Shown here piece by piece: positions 29,152 to 38,695 of a DNA stretch of 64,000 bases (position 1 is its first letter; each line of letters starts with the position of its first letter). Position numbers and translations under genes: made by a program. Origin of the DNA: Glaciimonas sp. PCH181 (GTDB taxonomy: Bacteria > Pseudomonadota > Gammaproteobacteria > Burkholderiales > Burkholderiaceae_D); assembly GCF_003056055.1 (NCBI RefSeq), contig NZ_PYFP01000001.1:2170001-2234000 (forward strand), in the 5' to 3' direction. The notes under the pieces were generated by a model that worked only from the letters and a program-made list of their open reading frames with translations, had not been told where the DNA came from and made no database searches.

Positions 29152-29873
29152 TGAAGCCCAGCAATCCCATCTTAAGCGTGCAAGATCTGGCAGTGTCGTA
29201 CGGACATATCGAAGCCGTCAAAGGCATCACCCTGAGCCTCAACGAAGGCGAAATTACCGCCTTGGTCGGTGCCAATGGCGCTGGCAAAAGTACCGCACTG
29301 CTAGCCATCTCCGGCTTGCTAAAACCGACTCGCGGTAAAGTATTGCTGGACGACCGCGACCTGACCAAATTATCGCCGCACAAAATCGTCCAGAGCGGCG
29401 TAGTTCAGGTAGCTGAAGGCCGCGCTATTTTGACCACCCTGACCATCGCAGAAAACCTGGCGTTAGGCGCGTACACCCGCAACGATAAAACACAAGTCGC
29501 CAAGGATCTGGAATGGGTCTATTCGCTCTTTCCAGTATTAGGGCAGCGCAAAGAAGGTTTGGCAGGAAACCTCTCCGGCGGCGAGCAACAAATGCTAGCC
29601 ATCGGCCGCGCATTAATGGCAAAACCACGCGTCCTGCTGCTGGACGAACCCTCGATGGGCCTCGCCCCATTGATGATTCAAGAAATTTTTCGCATAGTCC
29701 AGGAAATCAACCGCACTGGCTTAACGATCTTGCTAGTTGAACAGAACGTACGGCAGGCATTGCGGATTGCGCAACGTGGATATGTGCTGGAAACGGGAAA
29801 AATTGTACTGGCTGATACTGGGGTTAATTTGCTGCACAATCCAAAGGTATTGGAAGCTTATTTAGGCGGTTGA
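29151..29873 (+). CDS. livF: branched-chain amino acid ABC transporter ATPase LivF
   Basis: 240 residues. Walker A is GANGAGKST, signature NLSGGEQQMLAIGRAL, Walker B VLLLDEPSMGLAP, switch region LVEQNVRQAL. The start overlaps the livG stop by one base (TAATG). The C-terminal NPKVLEAYLGG matches the LivF tail. Last gene of the transporter operon. Confidence 0.94.
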   Translation: MKPSNPILSVQDLAVSYGHIEAVKGITLSLNEGEITALVGANGAGKSTALLAISGLLKPTRGKVLLDDRDLTKLSPHKIVQSGVVQVAEGRAILTTLTIAENLALGAYTRNDKTQVAKDLEWVYSLFPVLGQRKEGLAGNLSGGEQQMLAIGRALMAKPRVLLLDEPSMGLAPLMIQEIFRIVQEINRTGLTILLVEQNVRQALRIAQRGYVLETGKIVLADTGVNLLHNPKVLEAYLGG

Positions 29874-29885
29874 TCAACCAAAAAA

Positions 29886-29950
29886 GTAGATACTTTGTAT
29901 CTACAATTAACTCTTAACAATCCAAAAATAGTTTCTGCAATGTAGATACA
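29886..29950. repeat. three GTAGATAC boxes after livF
   Basis: GTAGATAC at 29886-29893 and its perfect complement at 29897-29904 form a dyad with a three-base spacer. A third box, TGTAGATACA, is at 29941-29950. There is no T-run, so this looks more like a protein-binding site than a terminator. It is the only feature in this gap besides the long hairpin at 30001. Confidence 0.35.
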
Positions 29951-30000
29951 TTTAGATGATGCGCTTGCGCGTCTTCAGGCGATTTTAGACTAAGAAAGAT

Positions 30001-30056
30001 TAAATGCCGTTAGCGTCGAAAATGGACGTTCCATTCTCGACGCTAACGGCATTTTA
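30001..30056. terminator. long near-perfect hairpin between convergent livF and pmbA
   Basis: Arms of about 25 bp (30001-30025 and 30031-30056; AAATGCCGTTAGCGTCGA and complement, with one mismatch and one extra base) around a five-base loop. A/T tracts at both ends allow bidirectional termination. The stem is longer than ordinary terminators and does not belong to the 4853/16897 family. Confidence 0.6.
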
Positions 30057-30087
30057 GTTTCTACAAACCAACAGACTAATTAATTAG

Positions 30088-31452
30088 TTAATTCCCCGCC
30101 ACAGTCATACTCTCAATCAAAATCGACCCGGTCTGCGCAGTCCCTCGCGTCAACGTGTCCGCGCCAATTGCCACAATCTGCGCCAACATATCTTTCATAT
30201 TCCCGGCAATCGTAATTTCTTCCACCGGATACTGAATCACGCCCTTCTCTACCCAATATCCCGAAGCGCCGCGCGAATAATCGCCAGTGACGTAATTGAC
30301 GCCTTGCCCCATCAATTCAGTGACTAATAGCCCTGTATCCAGCTTTTTCAACATCGCATTAAAGTCATCGGTCGCTTGCGTCAACGAAGAAACAATCTTT
30401 AAATTATGCGCACCACCTGCATTGCCGGTAGTCGTCATTCCTAACTTGCGGGCAGAATAAGTCGACAAGAAATATCCCTGCACAACGCCATCCTTCACGA
30501 CATCGCGCCGCTGTGTTTTGACGCCTTCATCATCAAATGGCGCTGAGCCAACCGCACCAACTACATGCGGATCTTCGACAATCTGAATGTGCGGCGCAAA
30601 TACAGATTTACCTAACGTATCTAGCAAGAAAGTCGACTTGCGATACAGCGCTCCGCCCGACACGGCCTGCACAAAAGCACCCAGCAAACCTGTCGCCAAA
30701 GGCGCTTCAAACAACACCGGGCATTTACGCGTATCCAGCTGGCGTGCGTTTAAACGCGCCAATGCGCGCTCGGCAGCGTAACGACCAATGGCTTCCGGCT
30801 TCGCTAATTTCGCAGCATCGCGTACCGATGAATACCAGCTGTCGCGCTGCATTTTTCCGCCTTTACCAGCGATAGGCGACACCGATAACGTATGACGCGA
30901 GAACGGATAACCACCCATAAAACCACGCGAATTGGCGCTGACAAAATGCGATTGCTGCACATAGACGCCAGCACCCTCGCTGTTAGTAATGCGCTTGTCG
31001 ACCGCAAACGCTGCCGCTTCACAACGCTTCGCCAGCGCTACTGCTTCCTCGGCTGAGATCAACCATGGCGTACATAATTGCAGATCTAGCGGATTCATTT
31101 CCAGCATGTCTTCATCCGGCAATCCGGCGCAATCATCTTCCGCCGTAAAACGCGCAATGTTATATGCCGCATCGACCGTATCTTTCAGCGACTGCGCCGA
31201 GAAATCAGAGGTGCTGGCGTTGCCGCGTCGCGTATGCCGTTCCTCGCCCAAGTACACGGTAACGCCCATGCCCTTGTCTTTATTTTGTTCGATAGTTTCG
31301 ATGCTGCCTTTGCGTACACCGACAGACAAGCCGCTGCCTTCGCTGATATCGACCGCGGCGTTAGAAGCGCCTTTTTCGCGGGCATAACGCAAAACATCCT
31401 GCGCAAGTTGTTGTAATTGGTCCTGAGTATGGATAAATACGGATGCGCTCAT
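30088..31452 (-). CDS. pmbA: metalloprotease PmbA/TldE
   Basis: 454 residues of the TldD/PmbA family, the E subunit of the TldD-TldE protease. It acts in maturation of modified peptides such as microcins and in antitoxin turnover. Family blocks: ALARLNARQLDTRKCPVLFEAP, GAVGSAPFDDEGVKTQRRDVV, LMGQGVNYVTGDYSRGASGYWVE and a terminal SILIESMTVAGN. In E. coli the catalytic zinc site is in TldD; tldD is not in this window. Divergent from darP, as in many proteobacteria. Confidence 0.94.
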   Translation of the reverse strand: MSASVFIHTQDQLQQLAQDVLRYAREKGASNAAVDISEGSGLSVGVRKGSIETIEQNKDKGMGVTVYLGEERHTRRGNASTSDFSAQSLKDTVDAAYNIARFTAEDDCAGLPDEDMLEMNPLDLQLCTPWLISAEEAVALAKRCEAAAFAVDKRITNSEGAGVYVQQSHFVSANSRGFMGGYPFSRHTLSVSPIAGKGGKMQRDSWYSSVRDAAKLAKPEAIGRYAAERALARLNARQLDTRKCPVLFEAPLATGLLGAFVQAVSGGALYRKSTFLLDTLGKSVFAPHIQIVEDPHVVGAVGSAPFDDEGVKTQRRDVVKDGVVQGYFLSTYSARKLGMTTTGNAGGAHNLKIVSSLTQATDDFNAMLKKLDTGLLVTELMGQGVNYVTGDYSRGASGYWVEKGVIQYPVEEITIAGNMKDMLAQIVAIGADTLTRGTAQTGSILIESMTVAGN

Positions 31453-31987
31453 GTGCGATTTTCTTTAGTGAACGGTGGTGGTTGGAGAACGCCGATGCAG
31501 CTAGCAGGCATACCGCCGGGGGGCAGTTTTGCGCAAGGCCTAAGTTTAACTCACTCTTTCCGATAACTAATCTACAGCGTGAAAAAGTCGATTCAAAAGA
31601 CGATGCGGACCGTCTTATTTGCTGGCATTTTCAGTCACTTCTATCCATCGTCGATAAAACGGCGATTGAAATCGACATAACCATTTATACTTTTGTTATC
31701 AATTTACAACATTTAGTCACTAATTTTCAATAACGACAGCAATGCACCGTTATCAAGAACGAAAAAGACAAGAACTAAATCTTGTCGATGTACCGGGATA
31801 AGCGATAAGCCCGGCAGCCTGGCGCTAGCCTGCAGGCTAAAATTCAAGGAAATTCCCGACAATTCAAAGGCTTAGCCGATGTTTGTGGTATGTATCTGCC
31901 CACAAAACAGGCGAATGAGCGACAACGCCTGAGGCTAAAACGGTTATCATAGCAATCGTTTAAAGAGAATGGTTTCACCCCTACATC
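31453..31987. other. pmbA/darP divergent intergenic region
   Basis: 535 bases without a convincing gene. Weak dyads are present (GCCTGCAGGC near 31830; CAGGCG with CGCCTG at 31908-31931), and the central part 31660-31740 is AT-rich and probably carries the promoters. A 96-codon frame at 31443-31733 overlaps the pmbA start and looks non-coding. Confidence 0.4.
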
Positions 31988-32587
31988 ATGCCAAATCCAA
32001 ATCGCGGCTCTTGTGGCTTCCAGTCCACCGAGTTCGAACAAGAATACGACCGCCCGTCCAAGTCCCAGCTAAAGCGTGAAATGACTGCGCTGCAAAAGCT
32101 CGGAGAAGAATTGATCGCCGAATCGCGCGACCGCGTTAAGCGCGTGCCGATGCCAGAAGATGTGCGCGATGCCATCCTGGAATGTCAGCAAATCAAAGAT
32201 CATGAAGGCCGCCGTCGCCAGACCCAATATGTCGGCAAAAAAATGCGCACGCTGGAACCGCACGAAATTGCCGATATTCAGAAAACTCTGGATAGCTGGA
32301 GAGGTTTGTCGAAAGCCGATACCGCGGCCATGCACGCGCTGGAACGTCATCGCGATCGCTTGCTGAAAGACGACAATGCGCTGACCAGCTTGCTGGCGCT
32401 GCATCCTGATCTGGATGTGCAACATACCCGCACATTGATTCGGAATGCACGCAAAGAACAAGCGGAAAACAAGCCACCAAAAGCTTATCGGGAGATTTTC
32501 CAACTGCTGAAGCAATTGCAAAAACCGAGCGCCGATGAAGGCGATCATGAAGATAGCGACGAAGACGATGAGCGTGACGACTTCTAA
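31988..32587 (+). CDS. darP: ribosome-associated protein DarP (YjgA/DUF615)
   Basis: 199 residues, highly charged, with the DUF615 blocks KSQLKREMTALQKLGEELI and RRRQTQYVGKKMRTLEPHEI. DarP binds late 50S ribosomal precursors and helps assembly. The acidic C-terminal tail (about residues 182-199) is an added feature. The gene overlaps the start of mogA by 20 nt. Confidence 0.93.
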   Translation: MPNPNRGSCGFQSTEFEQEYDRPSKSQLKREMTALQKLGEELIAESRDRVKRVPMPEDVRDAILECQQIKDHEGRRRQTQYVGKKMRTLEPHEIADIQKTLDSWRGLSKADTAAMHALERHRDRLLKDDNALTSLLALHPDLDVQHTRTLIRNARKEQAENKPPKAYREIFQLLKQLQKPSADEGDHEDSDEDDERDDF

Positions 32588-33224
32588 TACCGCCACTCAG
32601 ATTGATGCTGAGGTTGCAGCCGTTCCACGCCCATTAAAAATAGGGCTGGTATCAATCTCGGATCGGGCCAGCACTGGCGTGTATCAGGATCAGGGAATTC
32701 CGGCTTTGCAAGGCTGGTTTAGCGCTGCGCTGACCAGTCCGTGGGAAATCGAAACCCGCCTGATAGCAGACGAGCAAAGCATTATCGAACAAACCCTGAT
32801 TGCGTTGGTAGATCAACATCATTGCGATCTGGTGCTTACCACAGGCGGAACTGGCCCGGCGCGGCGCGATGTAACGCCCGAAGCGACGATGGCTGTGGCA
32901 ACCAAGGAAATGCCAGGTTTTGGTGAACAAATGCGGCAAATCAGCCTGCAATTTGTCCCCACCGCGATTCTGTCGCGCCAGGTCGCCGTCATCCGCGAAA
33001 CCGACAATCACGCTGCGCTCATTCTGAACCTGCCGGGACAACCGAAATCGATCAAAGAAACGCTGGAAGGGCTAAAAGACGCCGATGGTGCGCAAATAGT
33101 CTCCGGCATTTTCGCAGCCGTCCCCTACTGTATCGATCTGATCGGCGGTCCGTATATCGAGACCGACGCCGCTGTTTGTAAGGTATTTCGACCAAAATCG
33201 GCCATTCGTCCGCCTGTCGCCTGA
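32568..33224 (+). CDS. mogA: molybdopterin adenylyltransferase MogA
   Basis: 218 residues from the ATG at 32568, inside the end of darP; upstream in-frame ATGs at 32547 and 32535 overlap darP even more and are less favoured. It adenylates molybdopterin before molybdenum insertion. Family blocks: IGLVSISDRASTGVYQDQGIPAL, VLTTGGTGPARRDVTPEA and LILNLPGQPKSIKETL. Translational coupling to darP is likely. XdhC, needed for maturation of molybdenum enzymes, is 29 kb away in the same window. Confidence 0.92.
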   Translation: MSVTTSNTATQIDAEVAAVPRPLKIGLVSISDRASTGVYQDQGIPALQGWFSAALTSPWEIETRLIADEQSIIEQTLIALVDQHHCDLVLTTGGTGPARRDVTPEATMAVATKEMPGFGEQMRQISLQFVPTAILSRQVAVIRETDNHAALILNLPGQPKSIKETLEGLKDADGAQIVSGIFAAVPYCIDLIGGPYIETDAAVCKVFRPKSAIRPPVA

Positions 33225-33249
33225 TTACTCCAACTTCACTTTCCGCACT

Positions 33250-33921
33250 ATGACCACTGCCCTGTTACCTACGCAAGAAATTACAACTTCGGCCACACCT
33301 GCTGCCAGCGTCATTTGGATGCATGGTCTGGGCGCAGACGGCTCAGATTTTGTGCCGATCGTTAAAGAACTCGACCTGAGTGGCTGCCCCGGCATTCGCT
33401 TCGTGTTCCCAGATGCACCGACTATCCCGGTGACCATTAATAATGGCCATGTGATGCCAGCCTGGTACGATATTTTTACGCCTGATCTGGTGAAACGCGA
33501 GGACGAAGCCGGTCTGCGCAAGTCACAAGCGCAAATCGATCTGTTAATTGCGCAAGAAATTGCGCGTGGCGTTCCCGCCAATAAAATCGTCATCGCCGGA
33601 TTCTCGCAAGGTTGCGCCATGGCGCTGCAAACCGGTTTGCGTTATCCGGAAAAACTAGCCGGCTTGATGTGTTTGTCGGGTTATTTACCGCTGAGCGAAA
33701 AGACAGAAGCTGAACGTTCCAGCGCCAATCAAAACACGCCGATTTTTATGGCGCACGGCAGCGCGGACCCGGTAGTGGTACTGAGTCGGGCACAGCACTC
33801 GCGTGAAGTATTGAAACAGCTTGGTTACGACGTTGAATGGCATGAATATCGGATGCAGCATTCAGTCTGCGCAGAAGAAGTCGCGGATATCGGTAATTGG
33901 CTGCGCAAGGTCTTGTCTTAA
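33250..33921 (+). CDS. carboxylesterase / phospholipase of the EstB type (alpha/beta hydrolase)
   Basis: 223 residues. The oxyanion block is VIWMHGLGADGSDF, the nucleophile elbow GFSQGCAMAL (Ser), the Asp is in AHGSADPVV and the His in EYRMQHSVC. This is the complete triad of the phospholipase/carboxylesterase family (Pseudomonas carboxylesterase 2, eukaryotic acyl-protein thioesterase relatives). It lacks a signal peptide. It starts 25 bp after mogA and may share its transcript. Confidence 0.9.
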   Translation: MTTALLPTQEITTSATPAASVIWMHGLGADGSDFVPIVKELDLSGCPGIRFVFPDAPTIPVTINNGHVMPAWYDIFTPDLVKREDEAGLRKSQAQIDLLIAQEIARGVPANKIVIAGFSQGCAMALQTGLRYPEKLAGLMCLSGYLPLSEKTEAERSSANQNTPIFMAHGSADPVVVLSRAQHSREVLKQLGYDVEWHEYRMQHSVCAEEVADIGNWLRKVLS

Positions 33922-33993
33922 GATTTATTGCCGTCAACTTAGTTGTAGGCTTTATTACCGTAAGTTTTATTGTTGTAAGTCTTATCCAAAAAC

Positions 33994-34025
33994 AAAATCG
34001 CACGCTGTCACCAGCGTGCGATTTT
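33994..34025. terminator. bidirectional terminator between the esterase and copZ
   Basis: Perfect 14-bp stem (AAAATCGCACGCTG and its complement) with a four-base loop and T-runs on both strands, placed between convergent genes. Confidence 0.85.
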
Positions 34026-34045
34026 TCGTTAGTCTTTCTACTTTT

Positions 34046-34258
34046 CTAGGCTAGAACAGGGCTATAACCGGCATCCAGCATCGCCGCAACCAGCTTTTCA
34101 ACTCCCATCCCACTCTGAATCGAGACCTTTCTGTCGGGAACGCTAGTCTCTACTTTGGCCTGCGGATCAAGTGCATTGATCGCCTCGGTGATACGTCCGA
34201 CGCAATGACCACAGGTCATATCTTGCACATTAAATTTGCGTACATTCAATTCAGTCAT
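34046..34258 (-). CDS. copZ: CopZ-like copper chaperone (HMA domain)
   Basis: 70 residues from the ATG at 34258, with AAAGG seven bases upstream; a longer frame to 34306 would run through the promoter. One heavy-metal-associated domain with the Cu(I) motif in VQDMTCGHCVGRI (MxCxxC). It carries cytoplasmic Cu(I) to the CopA ATPase. Transcribed divergently from copA under a CueR-type promoter. Confidence 0.92.
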   Translation of the reverse strand: MTELNVRKFNVQDMTCGHCVGRITEAINALDPQAKVETSVPDRKVSIQSGMGVEKLVAAMLDAGYSPVLA

Positions 34259-34286
34259 CTTTAGCCTTTCTAGTGTGAACCCTTGC

Positions 34287-34317
34287 ACTATGCCCCATCC
34301 CACCATGGGAAGGTCAA
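34287..34317 (-). promoter_or_regulatory. CueR-type promoter of copZ
   Basis: On the minus strand, TTGACC (34317-34312) and CATAGT (34292-34287) are separated by exactly 19 bp. The over-long spacer is diagnostic of MerR-family activation. The spacer contains the half site ACCTTCC and a CATGG centre; the right half (GGGATGG) is degenerate. Confidence 0.72.
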
Positions 34318-34352
34318 GTCCTGCTCAATAAAAATTTGCTGAGAAATTTATC

Positions 34353-34383
34353 TTGACCTTACCATGATAGGAAGGTGCATTAT
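34353..34383 (+). promoter_or_regulatory. CueR-type promoter of copA
   Basis: TTGACC (34353-34358) and CATTAT (34378-34383) are separated by 19 bp. The spacer holds a dyad beginning ACCTTAC and ending GGAAGGT around CATGATA, matching CueR/MerR operators. The two -35 boxes of copZ and copA lie 35 bp apart, back to back. Confidence 0.78.
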
Positions 34384-34417
34384 CTAGTCATTCCCAGTGT
34401 TTCAGCGGACTTTCACT

Positions 34418-36910
34418 ATGAGCAGCACCATTAGCATTACGAGTCTCAGCGAATTCCAACTGCCGATTGAGGGCATGAGTTGCGCTTCGTGTGTGACCCA
34501 TGTGGAAAAAGCATTGGCTAAGGTCGCTGGCGTCAAACACGTCAGCGTCAATCTGGCGACAGAATTAGCGACTATTTCATCCGATCAAACGACCGCCGTC
34601 GCCACCTTAGTGGCGGCGGTAGAAAAAGCTGGCTATCAGGTTAAGCATCGGGAAATCACGCTAGTCATCACTGGGATGAGTTGCGCCTCGTGCAGCGGCA
34701 GAGTGGAAAAAGCGCTTCTGAAAGTTGCTGGCGTACAGGCCGTTTCGGTCAATCTGGCGACCGAATTGGCAACAATCGAGACCGTCGGCGCGATTCCAGC
34801 CGAACAACTCATAGCAGCCGTTGTTGCAGCCGGTTATGCGGCGACATTGCCAGCCGCCCAAGCGTCGAACGCCAACGCAACGCCTAGCCCACGGTGGCCT
34901 AGTTGGTGGCCAGTCGCTGTGGCTGCGTTACTCACCATCCCGTTAGTCTTGCCGATGCTGCTAATGGTGTTTGGCAGCGAATGGCAGTTGTCCGGCTGGT
35001 GGCAATTGGCGCTTGCAACGCCTGTGCAATTCTGGCTGGGCGGACGCTTCTATCGCGCTGGCTGGCGTGCATTGAAAGCCAGAACCGGCAATATGGATTT
35101 GCTGGTGGCACTGGGGACTAGCGCGGCCTTCGGCTTATCGCTATATCAATTATTTGTACCCAATGCCCATGCTATGGGTCACTTTTATTTTGAGGCCTCG
35201 GCAGCGGTCATCACCTTGGTGCTGCTCGGAAAATGGTTGGAAACACGGGCCAAACGCCAGACTGCAGACGCGATTAATGCATTAAACGCATTGCGTCCGG
35301 AACATGCGACCGTGCGACGCGACGGCATCGATCATCAAGTCGGGATCGACGCACTGCGGATGCATGACATCGTCGTCGTCAGCGCAGGTGAACGTATCGC
35401 GGTCGATGGCAAAGTGCTGGAAGGACGCAGCCACGTTGATGAGTCAATGTTGACCGGCGAAAGTCTGCCCGTAGCAAAACAGCAGGACGATCACGTCAGC
35501 GCAGGGGCCATCAATGGCGAAGGCCTGTTGTTGATCAACACGACTGCCACCGGCGCTGAAACCACGTTGGCGCGCATCATCCGGATGGTCGAACACGCAC
35601 AGGCAGCAAAGGCACCCATCCAACGTTTGGTCGATAAAGTCAGCGCGGTCTTTGTGCCGGTTGTATTACTGATCGCTTTATTGACTTTGCTAGGCTGGGG
35701 TCTGGCGAACGGCAATTGGGAGCAGGCAATCCTGAACGCTGTCGCCGTGTTGGTCATCGCCTGCCCCTGCGCACTGGGATTGGCAACGCCCACCGCCATC
35801 ATGGTCGGTACCGGCGTGGCAGCGCGCTATGGGATTCTGATAAAAGATGCGGAGGCGCTTGAAATGGCGCATCGCATTAACGTAATTGCGTTCGATAAAA
35901 CCGGCACACTGACTATTGGCCAGCCAACGCTGGTCGCTTGTCAGGCTAGCGCTGATGATCCTAATGCTGAGGCCGATAAAAACAGCCTCACTGATGATGG
36001 ATTGCTGGCGCTAGCCGCCGCCGTTCAACGCAATAGTGAGCATCCATTAGCAAGGGCAATCATCAATGCGATCACTGAGAAAAAATGCGAGTTTCCCTTT
36101 GCGACCGAAGTAAACACCGTGGCAGGTCGCGGGATACAAGCCAATGTCGCGCAACAAATTTGCTATCTCGGCAGCTCTCGCTGGATGCGCGAACTTGGCG
36201 CTGATCTGGGTCTTCTCGCGGCTCGGGCGCTTGCCCTGGAAGCCGATGGCCGCACCATTTCGTGGCTGGCAACTGCACCGCTTGAGGCGGCGGGTACGCC
36301 GGTTATCCGTGGCTTGCTGGCATTCGGGGATAGCGTAAAACCTTCCGCCAAGTTGGTAATTGAACGCTTGCAACAGCTATCTATCCGCGTCGCCATGTTA
36401 AGCGGCGACAATTGGGGCAGCGCGAATGCCATTGGCAAACAATTGAACATCGCTGAAATACATGCCGAAATTCTGCCCGCAGACAAAGCCAAAACAATCA
36501 ACGATCTGCAAAAAGATGGCGCTACGGTGGCGATGGTCGGCGATGGGATCAACGACGCACCCGCGCTGGCCGCAGCCGATGTCGGGATCGCCATGTCCAC
36601 CGGCACTGATGTCGCGATGCATACAGCCGGAATCACGCTGATGCGCGGCGATCCGGCCCTGGTGGCAGATGCGATCACTATTTCACGTCGGACGTATCAT
36701 AAAATCCGACAAAATCTGTTCTGGGCATTTGTCTATAATGTGGTCGGTATTCCGCTGGCAGCACTCGGATTTTTAAACCCTGTGCTGGCGGGTGCGGCGA
36801 TGGCATTTAGCAGCGTCAGCGTCGTCAGCAATGCCCTGCTGTTACGCCGCTGGAAACCTGAACAAACACCGCCCCTCAACGCATCAGAAAGGCCACCACA
36901 TGCACACTGA
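34418..36910 (+). CDS. copA: Cu(I)-translocating P1B-type ATPase CopA
   Basis: 830 residues from the ATG at 34418. Two N-terminal HMA domains (GMSCASC at about residues 21-27 and again at about 86-92) precede eight membrane segments. The intramembrane copper site is C449-P-C451. The phosphorylated Asp493 is in [14 protein letters not shown] lies in the nucleotide-binding domain, and the hinge is [16 protein letters not shown]. It exports cytoplasmic Cu(I) to the periplasm. Regulated by the adjacent CueR through the 19-bp-spacer promoter. Its last 11 nt overlap cueR. Confidence 0.97.
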   Translation: MSSTISITSLSEFQLPIEGMSCASCVTHVEKALAKVAGVKHVSVNLATELATISSDQTTAVATLVAAVEKAGYQVKHREITLVITGMSCASCSGRVEKALLKVAGVQAVSVNLATELATIETVGAIPAEQLIAAVVAAGYAATLPAAQASNANATPSPRWPSWWPVAVAALLTIPLVLPMLLMVFGSEWQLSGWWQLALATPVQFWLGGRFYRAGWRALKARTGNMDLLVALGTSAAFGLSLYQLFVPNAHAMGHFYFEASAAVITLVLLGKWLETRAKRQTADAINALNALRPEHATVRRDGIDHQVGIDALRMHDIVVVSAGERIAVDGKVLEGRSHVDESMLTGESLPVAKQQDDHVSAGAINGEGLLLINTTATGAETTLARIIRMVEHAQAAKAPIQRLVDKVSAVFVPVVLLIALLTLLGWGLANGNWEQAILNAVAVLVIACPCALGLATPTAIMVGTGVAARYGILIKDAEALEMAHRINVIAFDKTGTLTIGQPTLVACQASADDPNAEADKNSLTDDGLLALAAAVQRNSEHPLARAIINAITEKKCEFPFATEVNTVAGRGIQANVAQQICYLGSSRWMRELGADLGLLAARALALEADGRTISWLATAPLEAAGTPVIRGLLAFGDSVKPSAKLVIERLQQLSIRVAMLSGDNWGSANAIGKQLNIAEIHAEILPADKAKTINDLQKDGATVAMVGDGINDAPALAAADVGIAMSTGTDVAMHTAGITLMRGDPALVADAITISRRTYHKIRQNLFWAFVYNVVGIPLAALGFLNPVLAGAAMAFSSVSVVSNALLLRRWKPEQTPPLNASERPPHAH

Positions 36911-37304
36911 GCGCATCAATATCGGGAGCGCTGCGCAAGCGTCAGGCGTCTCCGCCAAAATGATCCGGCATTACGAAGAAATCGGCCTGATTCCACCAGC
37001 CAGCCGCACCGATGCAGGCTATCGCACTTACAGCGAACGCGATGTGCATTTGCTGCGCTTTATTCGACAAAGCCGGGTGTTGGGATTTTCAATGAAACAA
37101 ATCACCGCACTCATCGGTCTATGGCTGGACCAATCCCGTCCAAGTAGCAAAGTTAAGCTACTGGCGCAGGAGCATTTACGTGAACTCGATGAGAGGATCA
37201 ATGAATTGCAGGCCATGAAGATAACGCTTGAACGGCTAGCGAATAGTTGCCATGGCGATGCACGACCTGAATGTCCAATTCTGGATGGCTTGGCGCAACA
37301 TTGA
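36900..37304 (+). CDS. cueR: Cu(I)-responsive MerR-family regulator CueR
   Basis: 134 residues. A MerR winged helix ([36 protein letters not shown]), a dimerisation coiled coil and a C-terminal loop, [12 protein letters not shown]. The CX7C spacing and surrounding residues match the Cu(I) site of CueR (C112/C120 in E. coli). The ATG at 36900 lies within the copA end; longer frames into copA are not used. It should activate both copA and copZ, so copper turns on its own export. Confidence 0.94.
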   Translation: MHTERINIGSAAQASGVSAKMIRHYEEIGLIPPASRTDAGYRTYSERDVHLLRFIRQSRVLGFSMKQITALIGLWLDQSRPSSKVKLLAQEHLRELDERINELQAMKITLERLANSCHGDARPECPILDGLAQH

Positions 37305-37360
37305 GCGCATCCGTTCACACTCTAAAATTTTGTAGCCCTTATTAAATCATCAGGAATCTC

Positions 37361-37861
37361 ATGAAAACTGCACGCTTTATATTGCCCGCATTACTACTCA
37401 GCGCGCTGACGATGACCGGCCTCGTGCATGCAGATGGCGCCCATCAGCACGCGGACGCCACAGCAACAGCAGGCGCACCGGGCAAGGCTAGCGCGATCAC
37501 TCGCACTATCAATATTGCGATGGGCGACGACATGCGTTTTAGCCCTGCGAACGTCACCGTCAAGCAAGGCGAGACGATCAAATTCATCGTTGCCAACAAT
37601 GGCAAACTGAAACATGAAATGGTGATTGGCAGCGCAGCAGAGTTGGCGAAGCATGCTGAGGCTATGCGGCAAATGCCGGGAATGCAACATCAAGATGCTA
37701 ATCAAGTCACGGTCGAACCCGGCAAAAGTGCCGAATTGCTGTGGCGTTTTAGCAAAGCGATGACCGTTGATTTTGCCTGTCTTGAGCCGGGACATTTTGA
37801 AGCTGGAATGAAAGGAAGCGTCAGCGTGGTGAAGTCAAATAAAGCCGCTACTGGCAAATAA
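37361..37861 (+). CDS. periplasmic cupredoxin-domain protein
   Basis: 166 residues with a signal peptide (cleavage after LVHA) and a His-rich N-terminal stretch (DGAHQHAD). The plastocyanin/azurin-like fold has a type-1 copper ligand set: His in GKLKHEMVIG, then Cys, His and Met in CLEPGHFEAGM. AGGA precedes the ATG. It probably binds or oxidises copper in the periplasm, and is co-transcribed with copA-cueR and the DUF411 gene. Confidence 0.88.
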   Translation: MKTARFILPALLLSALTMTGLVHADGAHQHADATATAGAPGKASAITRTINIAMGDDMRFSPANVTVKQGETIKFIVANNGKLKHEMVIGSAAELAKHAEAMRQMPGMQHQDANQVTVEPGKSAELLWRFSKAMTVDFACLEPGHFEAGMKGSVSVVKSNKAATGK

Positions 37862-37908
37862 GTAGTGCATTGCGCACCAATTCATTCATTTCAATCAAGG
37901 AAAATCCA

Positions 37909-38364
37909 ATGCATCGTCGCCATGCCCTCTCATCCCTTGCAATGTTATTGCTAACCGTCGGTATCAGCGCCCCGGTATTTGCCGCAAAACCTGTCATTGA
38001 CGTATTCAAAGATGCAAATTGCGGCTGCTGTACTGGCTGGATCAAACATCTGCAGGACAACGGTTTCTCCGTCAACGCCACCAATGTCGCCGATACATCA
38101 ACCTATCGTAAAAAATTCCAGATACCAGATGCATTGGGATCGTGCCACACCGCAACTGTGGGCGGCTATTCCATCGAAGGCCATGTTCCTGCGCAAGATA
38201 TCCAGCGGTTATTAAAAGAACGTCCTCAGGCGATTGGATTAGCGGTGCCGGGAATGCCTGCCGGTTCGCCGGGGATGGAAGGGCCGCGCAAAATGGCCTA
38301 TGACGTCATTCTGGTAAAAACTGATGGCAAGCAGACGGTCTATCATCACTATGCAGGTAGTTGA
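37909..38364 (+). CDS. DUF411 metal-binding periplasmic protein
   Basis: 151 residues from the ATG at 37909 (CAAGG upstream), with a signal peptide (cleavage after PVFA). The core VFKDANCGCCTGWIKHL carries the CxCC copper motif of DUF411. GSCHTATVGGYSIEGHVP is the second conserved block, and TVYHHY is near the end. DUF411 proteins accompany copper and silver resistance genes. It follows the cupredoxin by 47 bp. Confidence 0.9.
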   Translation: MHRRHALSSLAMLLLTVGISAPVFAAKPVIDVFKDANCGCCTGWIKHLQDNGFSVNATNVADTSTYRKKFQIPDALGSCHTATVGGYSIEGHVPAQDIQRLLKERPQAIGLAVPGMPAGSPGMEGPRKMAYDVILVKTDGKQTVYHHYAGS

Positions 38365-38695
38365 TTCAATAGAAATACGCTGTGTGCATTTATTAATAAC
38401 GCGCCATTAAGTATAGGGTTTTAATAAGTGGGCATTAATAAGTAGTAGTTGTCATTGATTTAAAACTCTTCCCTCGCAGAAATAATTGTGAATAGTTTAA
38501 TGTTGTCGATATTACGTAACGAGCTGTAAAAACGGTATATTTTTTCTCGTGAGTAACCGAATATCGATAACTTAACAATATTTATAGCGTTACCGAAAAT
38601 CACGAAAGTCGCAACATATAAATTTATACAACAGATGGCAATGGATGCTTGCATCGGACAACACCGGCATTGCCCTCTCATAGAAAGGAACTTTA
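38365..38695. other. AT-rich gap before the CusF-like gene
   Basis: 331 bases, visibly richer in A/T than the surroundings, with no gene. No CueR-like dyad was found. An AAGGAA ribosome site ends at 38690. The change in base composition continues into the CusF-like gene. Confidence 0.4.

Noticed and set aside
32036..32060. tRNA T-arm-like GTTCGAA
   Set aside because: It lies inside darP with no cloverleaf around it. No tRNA was found anywhere in the window.
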